DNA from: an uncultured bacterium | GTDB taxonomy: Bacteria; Planctomycetota; Uabimicrobiia; Uabimicrobiales; JABWCH01 | DNA length: 24,539 nucleotides | Direction: 5' to 3' | Assembly (NCBI GenBank): GCA_938003875.1 | Contig: CALKWO010000063.1 | Location: 1-24,539, forward strand | Shown: positions 7,221 to 16,500 of the stretch, piece by piece | Position numbering within the stretch: position 1 is the first letter of the stretch | Layout: each line of letters begins with the position of its first letter | Notes under the pieces: generated by a model | Seen by the model: the letters and a program-made list of their open reading frames with translations, nothing else | Told to the model about the DNA's origin: nothing | Databases searched by the model: none | Translations under genes and position numbers: made by a program

Positions 7221-7250
7221 TATGATGAAAAACAAGAAAGGCATAAAATA

Positions 7251-8189
7251 ATGAAACACTATCTTTATATTCTTTTGTGCTTTACTTTTTTACTGTCAGG
7301 CTGTAACCAGGAATCTATCGGATCAAAAAATGGTAGTAAAAAAGTCATTGCATCGCTGTTTCCGCAATATGATTTTGCAAGGCAAATTGCAAAGGATAAA
7401 GTGGAAGTACAATTGTTGCTTCCACCAGGAGTAGAGCCTCATTCCTATGAACCAACGCCCAGAGATATAGTGGAAATAACCAGGTCTGCTATATTTGTCT
7501 ATACAGGTGATCACATGGAACCCTGGGCGGAAAAGATTATAAGGCAAAGCAAAGGGAAGTCCCTTTTGATCCTGGATGCTAGCAAGGGCATAGAGTTGAT
7601 GTCGCCAAAAGAGCATGAACACAATCATGATTGTTCTTCTTGCTCTCATGATTCTAAAGACCCTCATATATGGCTCGACCCTGTTCTGGCTCAAAAGATG
7701 GTAGAGAATATCCTGCAAGGGTTTGTCCATGTCTTCCCTCAGCATAAGGATTCTTTTGAAGAAAATGCCAGGGCTTATAAGAGCCAGTTGGAAAATTTGC
7801 ACCAGAAGAATCTAAAAACATTCCTGAAAGCCAAAAGGAAAAAAATACTATATGGTGGACACTTTGCTTTTGGGTATTTTGCTCAGCGTTATGGCTTGGA
7901 ACATATATCTCCCTATCAGGGTTTTTCCCCGAATGCAGAGCCTACCCCTGGAAGAATTTTGGACTTACTCAAAGCCATGAAAGACAGCCAGACGGATACT
8001 ATCTACTATGAAGAGCTATTAGACCCTAAAATTGCCAGGGTTCTTGCGGAGCAAACTGGTTGCCAGATTCTGCCATTACACGCTGCGCACAATGTTTCCA
8101 GGAAAGATAGACAGGCTGGCATAACTTACATACAGATCATGGAAGAGAATCTGAAAAGATTGAAGGAAGGCTTGGGATACGATGAATAG
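7251..8189 (+). CDS. znuA: Zinc ABC transporter substrate-binding lipoprotein ZnuA
   Basis: From the ATG at 7251 this is a 312-residue lipoprotein: short basic start, hydrophobic run, and lipobox LLSGC. A longer in-frame start at 7197 is rejected because it would lie inside the operator; GAAAGG ends 9 nt before 7251. The body is a TroA/ZnuA-type cluster A-I binding protein: metal ligand His in VEPHSYEP, a His/Cys-rich loop (HEHNHDCSSCSH) typical of zinc carriers, then HIWLDP and GGHFAFGYF with two more ligand histidines, and a C-terminal E/D region. It captures zinc outside the inner membrane and delivers it to the ZnuB channel. The stop overlaps the znuC start by 8 nt. Manganese specificity is less likely given the His-rich loop. 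Confidence 0.93.
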   Translation: MKHYLYILLCFTFLLSGCNQESIGSKNGSKKVIASLFPQYDFARQIAKDKVEVQLLLPPGVEPHSYEPTPRDIVEITRSAIFVYTGDHMEPWAEKIIRQSKGKSLLILDASKGIELMSPKEHEHNHDCSSCSHDSKDPHIWLDPVLAQKMVENILQGFVHVFPQHKDSFEENARAYKSQLENLHQKNLKTFLKAKRKKILYGGHFAFGYFAQRYGLEHISPYQGFSPNAEPTPGRILDLLKAMKDSQTDTIYYEELLDPKIARVLAEQTGCQILPLHAAHNVSRKDRQAGITYIQIMEENLKRLKEGLGYDE

Positions 8190-8961
8190 CATATTGAATA
8201 TAGAAAATTTGACAGTGCAGTATGGCAGACATGAAGTCCTCAGCAAAATCAATATCCAGATCGAAGAAGGTGACTACATAGGAATCGTTGGGCCAAATGG
8301 TTCTGGAAAAACTACCTTGATGAAAGCGATTCTCGGCCTTATCCCTGCTAGCGAAGGCAAAATAGAATTCCATCCTCAGTTGCAAAAGAAGACAATAGGG
8401 TACTTGCCTCAGAAAAGCGTTATAAGCGATCCTCTGTTTCCTGCAAAGGTCAAGGAAATTGTTTCCATTGGTTTACTGGGTAAAAAAAGATTCCCTCAAT
8501 TCTTTTTACAAAAAGACTATGACAGAATCGAAGAAATCCTGGCAAGGCTCGAAATACTCGATTTGAAAAATAATAAGATCGGAAATCTTTCAGGTGGACA
8601 GCAGCAAAGAGTGCTTCTCGCTCGTGCTATTGTCAGTAAACCAAGACTCCTGGTACTGGATGAACCTACCAGTGCCATGGATCCTAAAATACGAGAGGAA
8701 TTCTATCAAATTCTGAAAGAACTCAATGAAAAAGAAAAGGTCACGATTCTTCTTGTGTCTCATGATATGGGATCTATCGGGAAATACACGCAAAAGATGC
8801 TGTACCTGGATCGCAAGGTTGTTTTCTATGGTAATTATGAAGAATTTTGTAAATCTTCAGATATGACGCACTATTTTGGGCAATTTACACAACACCAATT
8901 TTGCTGGAGGCATAGTGATGGGAAATGTTGTTGGGCTTCTTCTGGAAGCACTCAGATATGA
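8182..8961 (+). CDS. znuC: Zinc ABC transporter ATP-binding protein ZnuC
   Basis: The 259-residue ATPase carries Walker A GPNGSGKTT near 35-43, Q-loop YLPQ, signature LSGGQQQR, Walker B LLVLDEP and H-loop VSHD, in the arrangement of metal-type (ZnuC/MntB) ABC ATPases. It energises zinc import through ZnuB. It starts 8 nt before the znuA stop and its last 44 nt overlap the start of znuB, so its C-terminal tail (Cys/Trp-rich, ending near SGSTQI) is encoded by the same DNA that sets up znuB translation. That tail looks like read-through of a ribosome site rather than conserved structure. Confidence 0.94.
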   Translation: MNSILNIENLTVQYGRHEVLSKINIQIEEGDYIGIVGPNGSGKTTLMKAILGLIPASEGKIEFHPQLQKKTIGYLPQKSVISDPLFPAKVKEIVSIGLLGKKRFPQFFLQKDYDRIEEILARLEILDLKNNKIGNLSGGQQQRVLLARAIVSKPRLLVLDEPTSAMDPKIREEFYQILKELNEKEKVTILLVSHDMGSIGKYTQKMLYLDRKVVFYGNYEEFCKSSDMTHYFGQFTQHQFCWRHSDGKCCWASSGSTQI

Positions 8962-9745
8962 TTTTATCCTTAAGGCTCTTCTGGTGGGGACACTGATCGC
9001 TCTTTGCTGCTCTTGTCTGGGAATATTCCTTGTTCTGAAAAAGCTCTCGCTTATTGGAGATGGCCTGGCTCATGTAAGCTTTGCAACAGTAGCAATCGCA
9101 CTTTTGCTCTCGGCTTCCCCACTTTTAGTTTCTATACCGCTTGTTATCCTTGCTTCTTTTTTAATCCTGAAATTGAATGAACACGCAGGGGTACACGGAG
9201 ATTCAGCCATTGGCCTTGTATCCTCTTTTTCCATTGCCTGCGGCGTTTTGCTTTCGAGCTTATCTGGAGGCTTCAATGTAGATTTGATGAGCTATCTCTT
9301 TGGTAGCATACTTGTGATAAGCAATATGGATGTGACGATTTCTATAATTTTGTCCAGCGTGGTGATTTTCACCGTTTTCTTTTTTTATAATACCCTGTTT
9401 GCCATCACCTATGATGAAGAGTTTGCCAGCGTCATTGGTCTGAATACAAAAGCTATGAACTATCTGATCTCTATTCTTACTTCCATTACCATCTCTCTAG
9501 GCATTCGTGTCGTAGGTACTTTGCTCATTTCCAGCCTGATCCTTTTTCCCACCGTGGCTGCACTGCAGATTTCCCAAGGTTTTAAGTCTACTCTGGTGAT
9601 TTCCTCTCTGATTTCTATATCCTGTGTTATTTTAGGCGTATTTCTATCTTTTGTAAATAATTTACCTACAGGAGCAACGATTGTACTATTGAATGCACTA
9701 GCATTTGTTCTTTGTTTTCTTGTAAAAAAATATAGGAAAGGCTAA
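8918..9745 (+). CDS. znuB: Zinc ABC transporter permease ZnuB
   Basis: Starting at the ATG at 8918 the protein has 275 residues and is almost entirely hydrophobic, with about eight or nine helices. This start is chosen over upstream in-frame TTG (8876) and GTG (8915) because a GGAGG (8906-8910) lies 7 nt before it. The sequence GDGLAHVSFATVA near 45-57 is the hallmark of the ABC-3 permease family, and a glycine-rich region SLGIRVVGTLLISSLILFP follows later. The gene overlaps znuC by 44 nt and is followed after 5 nt by the Fur-family regulator. Confidence 0.94.
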   Translation: MGNVVGLLLEALRYDFILKALLVGTLIALCCSCLGIFLVLKKLSLIGDGLAHVSFATVAIALLLSASPLLVSIPLVILASFLILKLNEHAGVHGDSAIGLVSSFSIACGVLLSSLSGGFNVDLMSYLFGSILVISNMDVTISIILSSVVIFTVFFFYNTLFAITYDEEFASVIGLNTKAMNYLISILTSITISLGIRVVGTLLISSLILFPTVAALQISQGFKSTLVISSLISISCVILGVFLSFVNNLPTGATIVLLNALAFVLCFLVKKYRKG

Positions 9746-9750
9746 AAAAA

Positions 9751-10182
9751 ATGCCTGAACGAACAAAATTTTTTTCTCACTGGAAACTCAAGAATACTCA
9801 AGGCAGAAATAAGGTTTTGGACATCCTGGAAACATCCACAATTCCCTTGACAGCAGAGGATATATATCTAAAATCTAAAGAGCAAAATGCGGAAATAAGC
9901 CTTTCTACTGTTTACAGAATACTGGATTTGTTTGTAGCTAAGGGAATCGTGATCAAGAGCAACATATCTTCAAACAATAAGGCTATGTTTGAGATAGCCA
10001 AAGAAGGACATAAGCACCATATTGTATGTATCCATTGCAAAAAAGTATTGGCTTTAGAAAATTGTCCTCTAAAGTGTTACGAAAAAACCTTAAAAAATAA
10101 AACCCATTATGATATAACAGGGCATAAGCTGGAAATATTTGGCTATTGTCCTGAATGCAAAGTTCTTACAGATCGGAAATAA
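9751..10182 (+). CDS. Fur-family metalloregulator, probably Zur
   Basis: The 143-residue protein has an N-terminal winged helix (QGRNKVLDILE, then AEDIYLKSKE and the recognition region SLSTVYRILDLF) and a C-terminal metal-binding dimerisation domain with the motif GHKHHIVCIHCKKV. The structural zinc pairs CIHC and CPEC are present. It binds metal and then represses its target. The gene lies 5 nt after znuB with AGGAAAGG upstream, and the palindrome at 7196-7220 is the obvious operator, so the protein probably shuts off its own operon when zinc is plentiful. Fur-type iron sensing cannot be excluded by sequence alone, but the operon content argues for zinc. Confidence 0.9.
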   Translation: MPERTKFFSHWKLKNTQGRNKVLDILETSTIPLTAEDIYLKSKEQNAEISLSTVYRILDLFVAKGIVIKSNISSNNKAMFEIAKEGHKHHIVCIHCKKVLALENCPLKCYEKTLKNKTHYDITGHKLEIFGYCPECKVLTDRK

Positions 10183-10203
10183 CTATTTTTTAGGAATGTA
10201 GCT

Positions 10204-11094
10204 ATGAAAATTTTTGTTTTTATTCTTTTTGTACTTTGCTTCTCTGTTTTTGCCCAAAATGCTTTGGTTTTGCAAACGGATTTTGGTACTCAGGATGGAG
10301 CAGTTGCTGCTATGAAAGGCGTGGCCTTTAGCGTAGACAGGAGCCTGCCTGTTTTTGATCTTACCCACAATATCACTGCATTTGAAATATGGGAAGCAGC
10401 TTACCGATTATGGCAGACTGTTCCTTATTGGCCTTCAGGCACAGTGTTTGTCAGCGTAATAGACCCTGGTGTCGGGACAGAACGCAAATCCATAGTCTTA
10501 CAAACCCTAAGCGGACATTATCTCGTGACACCAGACAATGGAACTGCAACCTTGTTAGCCGAAACAATGGGAATCAAGGAAGTCCGTGAAATTGATGAAA
10601 AAGGCAACCGATTGCCTGGTTCACAAAGTTCCTATACCTTCCACGGCAGAGATATTTATGCCTATACAGGTGCCAGGCTGGCAAGCGGAAAAATTACCTG
10701 GGAACAGGTTGGCCCATCCCTGGGACAAACGCTTTACAAGATTCCTTATGTAAGGGCAGAATACCGCCAGGAAAAAGTCTATGGAACGATTCCTGTTCTT
10801 GACCCAGCTTATGGCAATATTTGGACGAACATTCCTGAAGAAATCTTCCAGAAGCTTTCTGTAAAACATGGAGATACTTTAGATGTAACTCTATGGCATA
10901 AAGATAAGCTCATGTATCATGGCCAAATACCTTATGCCCGCAGCTTTGGCGATGTTGCACAAGGAGAGCCTCTCTTATATCTCAACAGTCTGCTGCAGGT
11001 TGCTATTGCTTTGAATATGGATAATTTTTCCCAACGCTATGAAATCAGGTCAGGATCTCAATGGCATGTTCAAATCTATAAAAAGAAAAAATAG
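10204..11094 (+). CDS. Exported SAM-hydroxide adenosyltransferase (DUF62 / chlorinase-fluorinase family)
   Basis: The 296-residue protein belongs to the DUF62 family, whose common members hydrolyse S-adenosylmethionine to adenosine and methionine using an Asp-Arg-His triad. All three can be seen: DPGVGTER supplies Asp and Arg seven residues apart, and FHGRD supplies the His. The TDFG start, the TPDNGT segment and the downstream second domain are also typical, and the length is standard. Unlike the cytoplasmic norm, it opens with a strong signal peptide (MKIFVFILFV onward, ending VFAQ), so it is probably periplasmic or secreted. AGGA lies 8 nt before the ATG and the gene follows the Fur-family regulator by 21 nt, which makes it the last gene of the zinc operon. 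The residues that mark halogenase specificity were not assessed. Confidence 0.9.
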   Translation: MKIFVFILFVLCFSVFAQNALVLQTDFGTQDGAVAAMKGVAFSVDRSLPVFDLTHNITAFEIWEAAYRLWQTVPYWPSGTVFVSVIDPGVGTERKSIVLQTLSGHYLVTPDNGTATLLAETMGIKEVREIDEKGNRLPGSQSSYTFHGRDIYAYTGARLASGKITWEQVGPSLGQTLYKIPYVRAEYRQEKVYGTIPVLDPAYGNIWTNIPEEIFQKLSVKHGDTLDVTLWHKDKLMYHGQIPYARSFGDVAQGEPLLYLNSLLQVAIALNMDNFSQRYEIRSGSQWHVQIYKKKK

Positions 11095-11100
11095 AATCAG

Positions 11101-11118
11101 AGCCTTGCGGCTACAATA
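11101..11118. repeat. Fragment of the inverted-arm repeat (right arm only)
   Basis: The bases AGCCTTGCGGCTACAATA closely match the right arm and tail of the dispersed element (CCCTGCGGCTACAATC). The left arm is missing. It lies 7 bp after the stop of the SAM-enzyme gene and 40 bp before a full copy, which suggests an older, decayed insertion at the same junction. Confidence 0.55.
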
Positions 11119-11157
11119 ATAGCAAAAATTTTTGGGTTATTTCGGAGGGTATTGGTT

Positions 11158-11233
11158 GAAGACGCAGGGATTGCGCTGGCCTTGGACTTTTGGGCAGATA
11201 CGGCTTTTTCGGCGCAACCCTGCGGCTACAATC
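11158..11233 (+). repeat. Inverted-arm dispersed repeat, copy C
   Basis: The left arm CGCAGGGATTGCGC and right arm GCGCAACCCTGCGG face each other across about 35 bp and would form a long, slightly imperfect stem. The flanks (GAAGA before, CTACAATC after) are also shared with copies at 23217-23294 and 23307-23383. It sits between two convergent genes, 10 bp from the metG stop. It is much richer in GC than the surroundings. No protein is encoded. Confidence 0.85.
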
Positions 11234-11242
11234 TATGCCTTG

Positions 11243-13312
11243 CTAGCTTATCAAAGAGCCAGAAGGTACGTCTTTTTCGGGATACAGCAATACGGGCTTA
11301 TCGTCTACGGTAGCACAAAGAATCATTCCCTGGCTTTCTACACCGCAGATTTTGGCAGGTTTGAGATTGACCAGAATGGGAACTTTTTTCCCTGGCAGTT
11401 GCTCTGGTGCATATTCCTGCGCAATTCCAGAAACAAGCGTGCGGATTTCTTCGCCGATTTTCACTTTCAACTGAAGCAGTTTTTTTGCTTTAGGAACTTT
11501 TTGAGCTTCCAGAATTTCTCCTATGCGAATTTCTACAGTTTTAAAATCTTCCAGAGAAATTTCCTTGAAATCTGCTGTTTTTTCTTCGTGCTTTGCTTTG
11601 GCTTGACCAGCAAGAGCTTCGACAAGCTTTGTCTCCAGGTTGGCAATCATTTCGTCTTCTATTTTAGGAAAAAGTCCGCAAGGTACGCCGATAGCATGGC
11701 CAACAGGAAGCTCTTTTGTTCCCTGTTCCCATCTTACTATGCTGCCCTTATGACCTGCCTGCTCCCAAAGCTGTTGAGCAGATTGAGGAATGATGGGATA
11801 TAGCATAATGCTCATGGCATTGACAAGCTGTGCGCTTACATACATGCAGTTTTGGCAGTCTTCTTTGTTTTCTTTGAGGGATTTCCAGGGTGCTTTTTCA
11901 TCAAAATACTGATTTCCCGATCTTCCCATAGCTACGATTTCACTTACAGCATTGCGTACTTCAAAATTATCCAGATATTTATAGACTTTTTCCATGGTAG
12001 TCTGTACCAAAGAGAGCATTTGCTGGTCAGCCTGTGTCAAGGTTCCTGGCTGAGGGATTTTGCTTTCAAAATTCTTTTCGATGAATTTCAGTACTCGATT
12101 AGCAAGATTCCCTAGTACATTGAGTAACTCAGCATTGCACTTTTTTTGGAAGTCTTTCCAGGTAAAAACACTGTCGTTTTTTTCTGGAGCGTTAGCTGCC
12201 AGATAGTAACGAAGCATATCAGCAGGAAAATGGTCCAGGGCATCATGCACCCAAACGACATTCCCTTTGGATTTGGAGGCTTTGCCACTTGCCTGGTCTT
12301 CTGTCAGGCCAAAAGTGAGAAATTCATTAGCAGGGACATTCCAGGGCAACTGGTAGTTTTGCTTTTGTCCCAGAAGCATAGCAGGCCATATAATGGCATG
12401 GAAAGGAATATTGTCTTTGCCAATAAAATGCACAATCTTACAATCAGGATTTTGCCAGTATTCTCTCCATTTTTCCTTTTCTCCTTTATTTTCAGCCCAC
12501 TGCATAGTTGATGAGATATAACCAATAGGAGCATCGAACCAGACGTAAAGGACTTTTCCTGCTGCGTCCTGCAAAGGAACAGGAACGCCCCAATAGAGAT
12601 CTCTTGTGATGGCTCTTTCTTTTAATCCTTGTTTGAACCAGCCTTTGACAAAGTTCAAAACGTTTTCTTTCCATTCTGTTTTTGTATCCAGCCATTCCTC
12701 TAAGGATTTTTGCAGCATATCCAGGCGGAAATACCAGTGCTTACTGGCCTTGATGTCAGGAACATTGGAGCATATACGGCATTTAGGATTTTTTAGTTCC
12801 ACAGGCTCAAACTGGTGGCTGCAATTAGAGCATTCATCTCCTCTGGCTTCTTCGTTTCCACATTTAGGACAGGTTCCCTGGATAAAGCGATCAGGCAGAA
12901 AGCGATTGCAATGATTGCAAAAATGTTGATCGCTCAGATGTGTAGAAATATAATCATTGTTGACTAGATTCATAAAAAATTCACGAGATAGGTTGGCATG
13001 GTGTTTGTTATTTACCTGGCTTGTTCCAGAAAAATTATCAAACACGATGTTAAAACGCTCAAAGGCACGCTTTATATCTTCGTGATAGCGTTTTACAATG
13101 GTTCTTGGTGTGACTTTTTCCTGCTCTGCTCTTAGCGTAATAGGAACGCCATGTTCATCCGTTCCACAGATAAACACAGCATCATTTCCTGAAAGACGCT
13201 GGAAACGAACATAGACATCTGCTGGGAGATATGCACCTGCTATATGTCCTAAATGGATAGGCCCATTGGCATAAGGCAATGCTGAAGTCACCATGATTTT
13301 TTGTGTTTTCAT
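11243..13312 (-). CDS. metG: Methionyl-tRNA synthetase
   Basis: This class I synthetase of 689 residues charges tRNA-Met in the cytoplasm. The N-terminus MKTQKIMVTSALPYANG, the HIGH-type motif as HLGH, and the insertion with Cys-X2-Cys knuckles (CNHC, CPKC, CSNC, CRIC) for zinc all fit the long MetG form. The signature loop reads KASKS (344-348) instead of KMSKS. An anticodon-binding helical domain follows, and then a C-terminal Trbp111/EMAP-like tRNA-binding domain beginning VEIRIGEILEA. The ATG at 13312 is chosen over an in-frame TTG at 13354 because it begins exactly at the conserved N-terminus; it has no strong ribosome site. The gene is alone on its strand here and ends beside repeat copy C. 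Confidence 0.95.
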   Translation of the reverse strand: MKTQKIMVTSALPYANGPIHLGHIAGAYLPADVYVRFQRLSGNDAVFICGTDEHGVPITLRAEQEKVTPRTIVKRYHEDIKRAFERFNIVFDNFSGTSQVNNKHHANLSREFFMNLVNNDYISTHLSDQHFCNHCNRFLPDRFIQGTCPKCGNEEARGDECSNCSHQFEPVELKNPKCRICSNVPDIKASKHWYFRLDMLQKSLEEWLDTKTEWKENVLNFVKGWFKQGLKERAITRDLYWGVPVPLQDAAGKVLYVWFDAPIGYISSTMQWAENKGEKEKWREYWQNPDCKIVHFIGKDNIPFHAIIWPAMLLGQKQNYQLPWNVPANEFLTFGLTEDQASGKASKSKGNVVWVHDALDHFPADMLRYYLAANAPEKNDSVFTWKDFQKKCNAELLNVLGNLANRVLKFIEKNFESKIPQPGTLTQADQQMLSLVQTTMEKVYKYLDNFEVRNAVSEIVAMGRSGNQYFDEKAPWKSLKENKEDCQNCMYVSAQLVNAMSIMLYPIIPQSAQQLWEQAGHKGSIVRWEQGTKELPVGHAIGVPCGLFPKIEDEMIANLETKLVEALAGQAKAKHEEKTADFKEISLEDFKTVEIRIGEILEAQKVPKAKKLLQLKVKIGEEIRTLVSGIAQEYAPEQLPGKKVPILVNLKPAKICGVESQGMILCATVDDKPVLLYPEKDVPSGSLIS

Positions 13313-13453
13313 TCGTTTTTTTGGGGGAATTTTTTTCAAAAAAGACTTCCCCAACCCCTTTCAAAAATATTAATAAATTATGAGAATTAAAAAACTTCCC
13401 CATTTTTAATTCATTATACAATAGTTATTTATGAGATTTTTATTTCTGTAAAT

Positions 13454-13462
13454 ATTATAACA
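13454..13462 (-). promoter_or_regulatory. Extended -10 candidate for metG
   Basis: On the minus strand TGTTATAAT forms an extended -10 (TG-N-TATAAT) about 140 bp upstream of the metG ATG. A second perfect TATAAT lies closer at 13418-13413. Neither has a recognisable -35 at 17 bp, so the exact start point is uncertain. Confidence 0.3.
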
Positions 13463-13497
13463 AAATCAGTATACAAGAAAAAAAGCCTGTGCATACT

Positions 13498-13526
13498 AAG
13501 CAGTGCTATGTTAATAGCATCTGCTT
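13498..13526 (-). terminator. Hairpin downstream of the sigma-54 regulator gene
   Basis: The arms AAGCAG with TGCTAT and ATAGCA with CTGCTT can pair around a short loop with one bulged base. It starts about 50 nt after the stop of the large regulator. A run of seven T on the minus strand follows, but about 11 nt beyond the stem, so it is a poor fit to an intrinsic terminator. It could be a Rho-dependent or degenerate terminator. Confidence 0.28.
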
Positions 13527-13574
13527 GAGTCTGCAGGAGGAAATGTGGAACTTATTTAATTCTTGTTCCTAATG

Positions 13575-16500
13575 TTAGTTTTTCAAAATACCCCATTTTT
13601 TTCTTTTTTCCCATAGAGTTTTTCGGCTAAAGCCTAAAATACGGGCTAACTGGCTATCGTTGTATTTTTCCTGATTGTGAAGCACAAAGATCTTTGCATA
13701 TTCATCAATAGAAAGTTCCTGGCTGAGGAAATCCGTGCTTTTGGGTACTGTTGATGGATTCAGGTCTTTAAAATGAGCGATTGTCAATACTTCTTCATCA
13801 TACAGGCTAAGAACGTTATATATCATATTCTTAAGTTCACGGATATTACCAGGCCAATGATAGTTCATCAAAAAAGCTAGAGTCTTTTTGTCTACACTTC
13901 TGAGATGGGTCTTGTTCTCCTTTGCATATTCTGCTAAAAAGTGTTCCACAATCAAAGGGATGTCTTCTTTTCTTTCTCGTAAAGGAGGCAAATCTATCTG
14001 GACGACTTTGAGGCGAAAGAATAAATCTTCCCGAAACAGCCCTTTAGAAACAAGATCCACTAAGGATTTATTAGACGCGGAAATAATACGCACATCAATC
14101 GTAATTTCATCCTTGCCACCAACCCTGCGAATTTTGTTGGTTTCCAGAACACGCAGAAGCTTGGCCTGCATATTAGGACTCATATCTCCTATTTCATCCA
14201 GAAACAAAGTGCCAGAGCTAGCAAGTTCAAAAAGTCCCTTTTTGTCTGTGTATGCACCTGTAAAGGAGCCTTTTGTATGACCAAAAAGCTCGCTTTCCAG
14301 AAGGCTTTCTGTAATGGCAGCACAATTTTCCGAAAGAAAATTTTCTTCTTTGCGATTCCCATTGAAATGAATGGCTCTTGCTACCAGTTCCTTACCAGTA
14401 CCACTCTCTCCATGTATAAAAATAGGGATATTCTTGTCTGCAATTTTTTCTAAAATCTGGAAGATTTCCTGCATCCTCTTGCTTTTGCCAATAAGATTGT
14501 GAAAGCGAGAAACACTTTCCAGCTCATATTGGCTATTTTGGAGAATGTTTTTGACTTCTTTCAGTTCTTCTTCTTTACGCTCTATTCTTTTGGAAAGCTT
14601 AGCATTAGCTAATGCCAGCTTTTGGTTTAGCTCTTCTATAGAAGACTTGGACGCTTCCAGCTCTGTTTGTTTTTTTTGATTTTCTTCAAACAACCGTGCA
14701 TTTTCGATAGCAATGGCCGCCTGATCAGAAAAGGCTTCGAGTAAAATTTTTTCTTTTTCTGAAAAGATGGCCTTTTCAAAACGGTTGTCAATATAAACGG
14801 CTCCCAGGATCTTATCCTTGCTTTTTAACGGCACGACAAGGACAGAATGAAGTTTTAAATCAGAAACGCTTCTATATCCATCGAAACGGTCGTCTTGCAT
14901 AGCATCCGTTGCTAGAATAGGAATGCCAGTGCGTATGGTATTTTCCGTAATAGAATGGCTGATTTCAAACTCAGGATGAGATATGTCTTCTTTCTCAAAA
15001 TTCCTGGCTACTTCAAACGCTTTTTTCTCCTGTGTTGTTGTAGTAAGGATCAAAAAGCCTCTCTCTGCTTTTGTAATTTCTATAGCGGTATCCATAATCA
15101 AGTCTAGCAACTTACGCAAATTGTGTTCTTTATTGATTTTTTTGTTGATTTCCAACAACCTGCGCAAACGATTGTTTTCTTCTCTCATGCTATTGAGATG
15201 ATTCTGCACCACTTCCTGTTGGTATGGCAGTATGCTCTCTTCTAAAGAGGGGATTCTTCTCGTAATTTTTGCTGAGGCAGTATCTTCTGGGATGTTTCCA
15301 CTAGAAGGCTCTGCGTTCGAAGCAGACATTTTTTTCAAGAATCGCTTTATTTCCAGAGAGTTCCAGTAGCTTTCCTGAATTTCTGGCGAAAAGGACTGCA
15401 CATTTTCCTGCAAAATTTTTTTTGCTATTTCCAGGAATCTTTCTGCTTCCTGTAAATTCCCTTGAATCTTATAGCTTTCAGCATAAAAAGCATATATCTG
15501 CCATAAATATTCCCGATGCTTTTTTTCATGAGCCAGGGAGAGAATTTCTTTCAGGAAATCTCGTATTTTCTCTGGAGGCTCTTGCTCGAATAGCTTTATC
15601 TTTGCCTGAACCACACTTGCATAAATTTCCAGGCATGGATACAATAAAGATTGCCATAGCGGTCTGGCTTCCTGCCAGTATAGAATCGCTGTCTGAATAT
15701 CACGAGAAATGAGCCATTCACTCCATCCTAATAAAGAAAAGGCGATACTTTCCTTATCGTGATATTTTCTAGCTATCTGGAGTGCTTCCTGATATAGATC
15801 TTGTGCTTTTTCCTTATCTTTTAGAGCATCTATTCTGGCTTTCATTAAAGTGGCTTTTGCCATGTAGCCTTTTATTTTATCTGTTTTATAAGTCTGGACG
15901 CTTTGGGAAAGCATGCTGTCTGCCTTCTTATAGCATCCCAAAATCGTATAGATTTCGCCCATGGCAGATAGGGCATCTATCTTAGCAGAAGGATAAGCAA
16001 ATTTTTCCGTAAGATCCAGGCTTTTCTGGTATGTTTCTAAAGCTTTATAATATTCTGCTCTTTGTTTGTATGCTAAAGCAAGCAAAGCATAAAGTTTGAT
16101 CTGGGCTTGAAGGTTGCCCAAAGAGAATGCAATATCCAATGCCAGGGCAATTTCTGATTCCAACTGGCTGGCTCTTGACTGAACAGACTTGTTTTGCAAA
16201 ATTTGGCAATAAATGCTAAAGAATTTTTCTTTTTCTTTGCCTTCTTTCAAACCTTGCTGGCATAATTCTAAAGCTTTCTGAATGCTTTGCCAGGCAAATT
16301 TTTCCTCTTTTTGAAGGTATTTTTTAGAGGCATCCAGATAGGAACGAAGGATTTTATATATAAGGCCTTCTTCTTTTTCTAATGTTTTGGAATACTGCTC
16401 TGCCAAACTCCAATTTTCATCCCATAATGCCATTTCATAAAGACGTAATAAGGCTAGAGGATAATGGCCTTTTTTTTGCACTTTTTCAAAATAGCAAAAG

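Noticed and set aside
7197..7250. N-terminal extension of ZnuA from the ATG at 7197
   Set aside because: These codons coincide with the operator palindrome, and the ATG at 7251 has a ribosome site and starts a standard lipoprotein signal.
7323..7802. 159-codon minus-strand frame inside znuA
   Set aside because: Fully antisense to a strongly supported znuA with no recognisable motif.
11132..11803. 223-codon plus-strand frame opposite the end of metG
   Set aside because: It begins in repeat copy C and runs antisense to well-conserved metG codons; the Phe/Cys-rich composition is that of a shadow frame.
13312..13354. Longer metG start at the TTG at 13354
   Set aside because: The extra 14 residues are Lys/Pro-rich low-complexity, while the ATG at 13312 opens exactly at the conserved MetG N-terminus.
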